NCBI GenBank assembly: GCA_030688705.1
Contig: JAUYJH010000116.1
Location: 1-9,621, forward strand
Origin: Deltaproteobacteria bacterium
Lineage (GTDB): Bacteria > UBA10199 > SPLOWO2-01-44-7
DNA length: 9,621 nucleotides
Direction of reading: 5' to 3'
Positions 5,897 to 9,621 of this stretch are shown piece after piece. The notes under the pieces were generated by a model. It searched no databases and was not told the origin of the DNA. It worked only from the letters and a program-made list of their open reading frames with translations. Position 1 is the stretch's first letter, and each line of letters opens with the position of its first letter. The position numbers were made by a program, and so were the translations under genes.

Positions 5897-6889
5897 ATGC
5901 AAGAACGCCTGACAAAATTGCTGGGCCAGCCGGTTGCCGATATCAAAAAATTATTTGGGGATGCCTCCTACAGAACCTATTGGCGCATTTTTTTGGAGAA
6001 TCAGACTTTGATATTGATGACAATGCCCAAAGGAAAAATGAGCGTCTCGGAAGAGATCACGAATCTCAAAGAAAAACCCGAAGAACTCCCTTTTATCAAT
6101 GTGCAAAAATATCTGGCCTCACTGCAAATTCCGGTTCCCAAAATTGTTTTGTTCAGCGAGGCCGATCGCTGGCTGATTCTGGAAGATATTGGCGATACTA
6201 AATTTTTTGATGTTGTCATCAAGGCCGACGAGGAAACCAAAATAAAATGGTATAAAAAGGCGATCGACTTACTGGTACAACTACAACAGTCTTCGGTCCT
6301 CGGTCTTCGGTCTAAGAATTGTATCGCCTTCCAGCGCTCCTATGATGCCACCCTTTTCAACTGGGAGTTTGATCATTTTTGGGAATATTATGTCGGGACC
6401 AAGGACCATGGACCAGGGACCGAGGACCAGAAGCTATTTAAAAAAGAAGCGCGCAAGATCACAGAAGAACTTTGCAAACTGCCGCAGGGGTTTACGCACC
6501 GCGATTATCAGAGCCGCAACCTGATGGTCCGTAAAAACCAGATCTATATCATCGATTTTCAGGACGCGCTGGCAGGCCCCAAGGTCTACGACATGGTCTG
6601 CCTTTTGCGGGATTCTTATGTCGATGTCACCCCTTTTCTAAAAGAACTCGGCGATTATTACTGTGAAAAATCGGGCTACGACCCGAAAAAATTCTGGAGG
6701 GCTTTTCATCTGCAGACGGTGCAGAGAAAATTAAAAGACAGCGGAAGGTTTGTTTTCATCGACCAAGTCAAAAAGAACCCGAATTTTTTGCCGTTTATTC
6801 CGCTGTCGATGAACTATGTAAAACAGGCGCTGGAACAATTGCCGGAGTATGAAAAATTATATGAGCTCCTCAAAAAATACTTCGATTAA
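5897..6889 (+). CDS. aminoglycoside-phosphotransferase-fold sugar kinase (AmgK-like)
   Basis: A 330-aa kinase of the APH/choline-kinase fold. The catalytic loop is THRDYQSRNLMV (His201, Asp203, Asn208). The metal-binding motif is IIDFQDALAGPKVYDM (Asp220). The N-lobe holds ILEDIGD. Next to a MurU-like nucleotidyltransferase it is best read as an AmgK-type anomeric kinase, phosphorylating N-acetylmuramate or GlcNAc at C1 to feed UDP-sugar recycling for peptidoglycan. Other sugar substrates are possible. Two heptamer-repeat insertions lie in frame within the C-lobe linker: residues about 132-139 and 166-178 (VGTKDHGPGTEDQ). They look foreign to the family and probably form surface loops. The start is the ATG at 5897. 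The end overlaps the next gene by 29 bp, indicating an operon. Confidence 0.85.
   Translation: MQERLTKLLGQPVADIKKLFGDASYRTYWRIFLENQTLILMTMPKGKMSVSEEITNLKEKPEELPFINVQKYLASLQIPVPKIVLFSEADRWLILEDIGDTKFFDVVIKADEETKIKWYKKAIDLLVQLQQSSVLGLRSKNCIAFQRSYDATLFNWEFDHFWEYYVGTKDHGPGTEDQKLFKKEARKITEELCKLPQGFTHRDYQSRNLMVRKNQIYIIDFQDALAGPKVYDMVCLLRDSYVDVTPFLKELGDYYCEKSGYDPKKFWRAFHLQTVQRKLKDSGRFVFIDQVKKNPNFLPFIPLSMNYVKQALEQLPEYEKLYELLKKYFD
6291..6311. repeat. heptamer repeat (3 units) inside the kinase gene
   Basis: Three consecutive 7-bp units, CTTCGGT, CCTCGGT and CTTCGGT. On the minus strand they are GACCGAA-type units, the same family as the block at 6396-6430 but inverted. The 21 bp keep the reading frame and encode part of SSVLGLRS. 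Confidence 0.75.
6396..6430. repeat. heptamer repeat (5 units of GGACCNN) inside the kinase gene
   Basis: GGACC recurs at 6396, 6403, 6410, 6417 and 6424, an exact 7-bp period over 35 bp. It encodes a Gly/Asp/Thr-rich stretch (GTKDHGPGTEDQ) that looks like an inserted loop. It is in opposite orientation to the related block at 6291-6311. Confidence 0.85.
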
Positions 6890-7580
6890 AAAAGCGATGC
6901 TGTTTGCGGCGGGGCTCGGCGAGAGAATGCGGCCGCTCACGATTAAAAACCCCAAACCGCTTTTACCCTTGGGGGACAAAGCGATCATCGACTATTCCCT
7001 TTTTTATCTCAAAAAATACGGGGTGGAAGAAGCGGTCATCAACACCCATTACTTGGCCGAAAAAATTGAACAACATGTCGGGGATGGAAAAAAATATGGG
7101 CTTAAAATCATCTATTCTCCCGAACAGCAGCTGCTCGGCACCGGCGGCGGATTGAAAAAGGCGGAAGAATATTTTAAAAACGAAGAAGTTTTTTTCACTT
7201 TGAACAGCGATACGCTCATCAACTGCGACCTGGAAGAACTGACTCAATTTCATCTGGAGCGCAAAGCGCCGGCAACACTGGTGGCGGCCCCCTGGCAGGA
7301 GGGATACACCAAAATTCAGGTCGGCCAAAATCGCCTGCTCAACGTCCGATGCGGCGATCATCTTTTCACAGGGTTGACCATTTTATCGCCGAAGATTTTT
7401 GAAGTTTTGCCCGAAGGAAAATCAAATTTGATCCTCGACGGAATTGTCCCTCTGATGAATCGGGTTAAAGAGATTGCCTGTTTTGTCCATGAGGGCTATT
7501 GGCGCGACATCGGCTCACTGCAAAACTATCAAGCCGCCCAAGAAGAATGGGCCAGCTCTCATCACAACAGGTTGGGATAA
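6861..7580 (+). CDS. sugar-1-phosphate nucleotidyltransferase (MurU-like)
   Basis: A 239-aa nucleotidyltransferase of the RmlA/GlmU N-terminal fold. The signature AAGLGERMRPLT (16-27) is followed by NPKPLLPLGDKAIID. LGTGGGLKKA (92-101) helps bind the nucleotide base, and FFTLNSDTL has the metal-binding Asp117. A C-terminal YWRDIGSLQNYQ block positions the sugar and the second metal. There is no left-handed-helix acetyltransferase domain, as in MurU. It would convert a sugar 1-phosphate and UTP to UDP-sugar, probably using the product of the upstream kinase. The start is uncertain: ATG 6849, 6861 and 6897 are all in frame. I chose 6861, 13 nt after GGAG, which overlaps the kinase stop by 29 bp. 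The CDP- or GDP-sugar alternative cannot be excluded. Confidence 0.88.
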   Translation: MSSSKNTSIKKAMLFAAGLGERMRPLTIKNPKPLLPLGDKAIIDYSLFYLKKYGVEEAVINTHYLAEKIEQHVGDGKKYGLKIIYSPEQQLLGTGGGLKKAEEYFKNEEVFFTLNSDTLINCDLEELTQFHLERKAPATLVAAPWQEGYTKIQVGQNRLLNVRCGDHLFTGLTILSPKIFEVLPEGKSNLILDGIVPLMNRVKEIACFVHEGYWRDIGSLQNYQAAQEEWASSHHNRLG

Positions 7581-7594
7581 ATCCCCCCAATGAA

Positions 7595-8524
7595 TTACTC
7601 CACAATGATCTTGAGTTGGGGCCCCAAAGAGAGGCGGACTTCGGTTGTTTCAGGGTAGAGCTCTCCGTCGAGCATGAATCCTTCGGGCTCTTTTGTTTTG
7701 ATCACCACTTCGCCGGCCATATCATCGAGCCAGTTTTCAGAAGGGACCGGTTTGCCGAGAAGCAATCTTGGAAAAGACCAGACCACCTGACGCGGCGGCA
7801 GGGAAAAACTCAAAAGCTGGAATTTTCCGGGAACTTTTCTGGCCCGGTATAGGGCATCAAACCCAAGCCCCAGCGTTTCAACGGTTCCGGCAAAAATGGT
7901 GGTGTAATTTTTGAAGGGCCACAGCTTGCCGTCGACCGTCACCTCGGCATCCACCTTGCGGCAGAGCTCGCATCCCCTTTTGGAATTGGCCAGCGCGTGG
8001 CACATGGCCTCCAGCAACATCCAGGCGGCGGTCCATTGCGTGGGCCCATCCACTTTGTTGAAATCACATAAAAAACGGTAGAGAAGCCCGTTGCCGAAAA
8101 GAAATCCGTATATCTCATTGACCTTCAAAAGAGGGCATTCGGACATTTTAGAGGGGGTGTCTTCATGATACTTATAGATGAGCCGGCTCAAAATCATCTC
8201 CGGCGTGCCGCGGATCCCCATGCAGTGGACCACGTTGTTCATGGTGCCGCCCCCCAAAAAGGCGATCTGCGGCAATGGGGTTTCTCCGTATATTTTGATG
8301 AAGGTGGTCAGCGTTTTTTGATAGGTGCCGTCACCGCCGGAGATCCCCAAAATTTCAACGCCTCTATCCTTAAACTCCTGCGCCAACCGTTCCACATCGG
8401 AAATATCGCGCGTCGCATGGCACGAGCCTTTGTCGCCGACAATAAAGCCGAGCCTTTCCGCGCGGCCCGGGTTTTTCCGGTTCGAGCGGGAATAGGGATT
8501 TAATATGACTCCGATGCCTGACAT
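7595..8524 (-). CDS. diacylglycerol kinase family lipid kinase
   Basis: A 309-aa protein with the DAGK/sphingosine-kinase catalytic domain. GVILNPYSRSNRKNP (5-19) comes first, then ISGGDGTYQKTL (61-72), which binds ATP phosphate, and IAFLGGGTMNNVVH (87-100). A C-terminal beta-rich domain has GFMLDGELYP, the usual GEl/DGE segment. It probably phosphorylates diacylglycerol or a related membrane lipid on the inner face of the cytoplasmic membrane, though soluble family members act on other lipids. I chose the ATG at 8524, which has GAGG six nt upstream and begins directly at the conserved strand. A TTG 12 nt earlier is possible. It converges with the nucleotidyltransferase gene, leaving only 14 bp and no visible terminator. 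Confidence 0.88.
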   Translation of the reverse strand: MSGIGVILNPYSRSNRKNPGRAERLGFIVGDKGSCHATRDISDVERLAQEFKDRGVEILGISGGDGTYQKTLTTFIKIYGETPLPQIAFLGGGTMNNVVHCMGIRGTPEMILSRLIYKYHEDTPSKMSECPLLKVNEIYGFLFGNGLLYRFLCDFNKVDGPTQWTAAWMLLEAMCHALANSKRGCELCRKVDAEVTVDGKLWPFKNYTTIFAGTVETLGLGFDALYRARKVPGKFQLLSFSLPPRQVVWSFPRLLLGKPVPSENWLDDMAGEVVIKTKEPEGFMLDGELYPETTEVRLSLGPQLKIIVE

Positions 8525-8536
8525 AGATAACCTCAA

Positions 8537-8595
8537 GTCATCCTGAGGCTTTAGCCGAAGGATCCCCTGGATTCTTCGCGTGCGCTCAGAATGAC
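8537..8595. repeat. 59-bp palindromic interspersed repeat
   Basis: GTCATCCTGAG at the left and CTCAGAATGAC at the right are imperfect inverted ends. The inner arms (CGAAGGATCC and GGATTCTTCG) also pair. This GTCATTCTGAGC...GAAGAATCC...GATCCTTCG...CTCAGGATGAC form is a widely seen interspersed palindrome in bacterial genomes. It lies between the DAG kinase ribosome binding site and the gene further right, and overlaps that gene's last codons and stop. Confidence 0.8.
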
Positions 8596-9621
8596 AGCAA
8601 CAGGGTTTAGATAATGAAACGATTTTTGAAAAACCGCCTCGCCCCCCGCTTTTTTCCCTTCCTGCTCAAAAGCCTTCCATAAAGTCAAATGCTGAAGTTC
8701 TTTGAGATACTTCCAGCTCTGGTCGAGAATCTGGTGGGCCTCGCGGGCGATTTTGCCGTAAGTGTTGAGTGAAAACTCATCCGCGAAACCTTCCGTTTCG
8801 TTCAGAATTGCTTTCGCCGCTTTCATCAATGCCTCATCGGGATTTTTCAGCTCCAAGACATCCTGCTCCGTAAAGGCGGCGATCCACGGGAGAAAGGGGT
8901 CTGCCTTATTTTCAAGCCCCATCCAGAGAAGCGACTGAGAGAAAGCCTCACGGATAATCTGCGCCAAGGCAATCTGGGCGAAAGGCCCCTTCATTTTTTC
9001 CAGATTTTTCGGGAAATATTCGAGCATGATTTTTTTAAACTCAATCCCCTGCCGTTTGGCATGCTGTTCATAGAGCAAAAGATAGGCCAAAAGCCGGTGG
9101 GGCGGCATTTCGGGGATGGAGTGATCGTTCAGCACAAAAGATTTAAAGCGCCCGCAAAGTGAGAAGGCAAAACTCAAATCAACCAAAGCCCGCTTCGGAT
9201 CCACCTGGCCTTTAAGGGCCAAAGACCAGCCGTCGAGCAAAACGGAATGAAACCCTTTGGACAGGGCAAAGACCGCCTGCTCCGGAAGGTTTAAACCGGC
9301 CGTTCCCCAGACAGTCTGCTCCGGTTTCAAATGTTTTGCCGGCTGTTCCAGCTCGCCCGCACTCCAACGGTCTTCGTGAAAATGACGGAAAGAAAACGGA
9401 ACGACGCAAAAATGGCCCCCCTGCTTCAAAGCCGCGTCCGCCCGGGCCGGAATTTTTTTTGTTTTTTCTTCTTCAATGCGAACGGCGAGGTGCGGCTGTG
9501 CCAGGCGCTCTTCAATTTTTAAAGGCTGTGACCGCCGCTGTACGGCATCCAGTTTTTGGAACTGCTCTTGGGCCAGGCCTGTCACTTTTTTCTTTATCTC
9601 TTGCGAGGGAGCGTCTGGAAT
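8551..9621 (-). CDS. unrecognised protein, 5' end beyond the window
   Basis: The frame is open from the window edge to TAA at 8551-8553, at least 356 codons. A GTG at 9585 is one internal start, but the frame stays open upstream of it (IPDAPSQEIKKK), so the gene is probably cut by the window. The sequence is soluble and partly helical, with no signal peptide or membrane segment. Landmarks are GGHFCVVPFSFRHFHEDRW, SVLLDGWSLALKG, HRLLAYLLLYEQHAKRQGIEF and a helical C-terminal third (AREAHQILDQSWKYLKEL). The layout weakly recalls the small, non-catalytic methylmalonyl-CoA mutase subunit, but I could not confirm that. The last fourteen or so residues (VILSAREESRGSFG) are encoded by the palindromic repeat at 8537-8595, which also gives the stop. 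Confidence 0.75.
   Translation of the reverse strand: MPDAPSQEIKKKVTGLAQEQFQKLDAVQRRSQPLKIEERLAQPHLAVRIEEEKTKKIPARADAALKQGGHFCVVPFSFRHFHEDRWSAGELEQPAKHLKPEQTVWGTAGLNLPEQAVFALSKGFHSVLLDGWSLALKGQVDPKRALVDLSFAFSLCGRFKSFVLNDHSIPEMPPHRLLAYLLLYEQHAKRQGIEFKKIMLEYFPKNLEKMKGPFAQIALAQIIREAFSQSLLWMGLENKADPFLPWIAAFTEQDVLELKNPDEALMKAAKAILNETEGFADEFSLNTYGKIAREAHQILDQSWKYLKELQHLTLWKAFEQEGKKAGGEAVFQKSFHYLNPVAVILSAREESRGSFG

Noticed and set aside
7499..7852. Plus-strand frame overlapping the ends of the nucleotidyltransferase and DAG kinase genes
   Set aside because: It conflicts with two conserved genes and resembles no family.

Overview
The window looks like chromosomal DNA from an uncultivated, probably Gram-negative bacterium. 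The reasons are a lipobox lipoprotein, a kinase/nucleotidyltransferase pair resembling the AmgK-MurU cell-wall recycling enzymes, and short heptameric and palindromic interspersed repeats of the kind common in metagenome-derived genomes. A deltaproteobacterial-grade or candidate-phylum host is my guess; the sequence does not prove it.

Positions 1-2723 (minus strand) hold a diversity-generating retroelement (DGR). In transcription order it has: a variable protein with a formylglycine-enzyme-like C-type-lectin fold (2723-1797), whose last 46 codons are the variable repeat (VR, 1803-1939); a 15-bp hairpin with a T-run; an Avd-type four-helix-bundle accessory protein (1724-1380); a DGR reverse transcriptase (1383-314); and the template repeat (TR, 170-306), followed by a possibly structured tail. 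TR and VR are 137 bp each and differ at 16 positions. All 16 are adenines of the TR on the coding strand (16 of 32 A changed, 0 of 105 other bases), the mark of adenine-specific mutagenic homing.

The main finding is that the reverse transcriptase gene is split by ten tandem copies of a tetranucleotide (GCCA on the coding strand, 803-842). The repeat lies between the catalytic-Asp motif and the GNLTSQ/YMDD part. With ten copies translation stops at once; with eight or eleven the two halves join into a normal-length DGR RT. This suggests a phase-variable switch on diversification itself, or else a recent slippage or assembly error.

Positions 2853-3471 (minus) hold a two-gene operon: a small conserved-looking protein and a retropepsin-like aspartic protease. 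Positions 3541-5351 (minus) hold lexA and a dinB-type Y-family polymerase joined by an ATGA overlap. The lexA promoter carries an inverted repeat exactly filling the -35/-10 spacer and seems to give a leaderless mRNA. A TIG-domain lipoprotein (plus) diverges from lexA, and its frame overlaps it. After a 128-bp heptamer-rich spacer come the sugar kinase and nucleotidyltransferase genes (5897-7580, plus). They converge on a diacylglycerol-kinase-family gene (7595-8524, minus). A 59-bp palindromic repeat supplies the stop codon of the last gene, which is unrecognised and incomplete (8551 to window end, minus).
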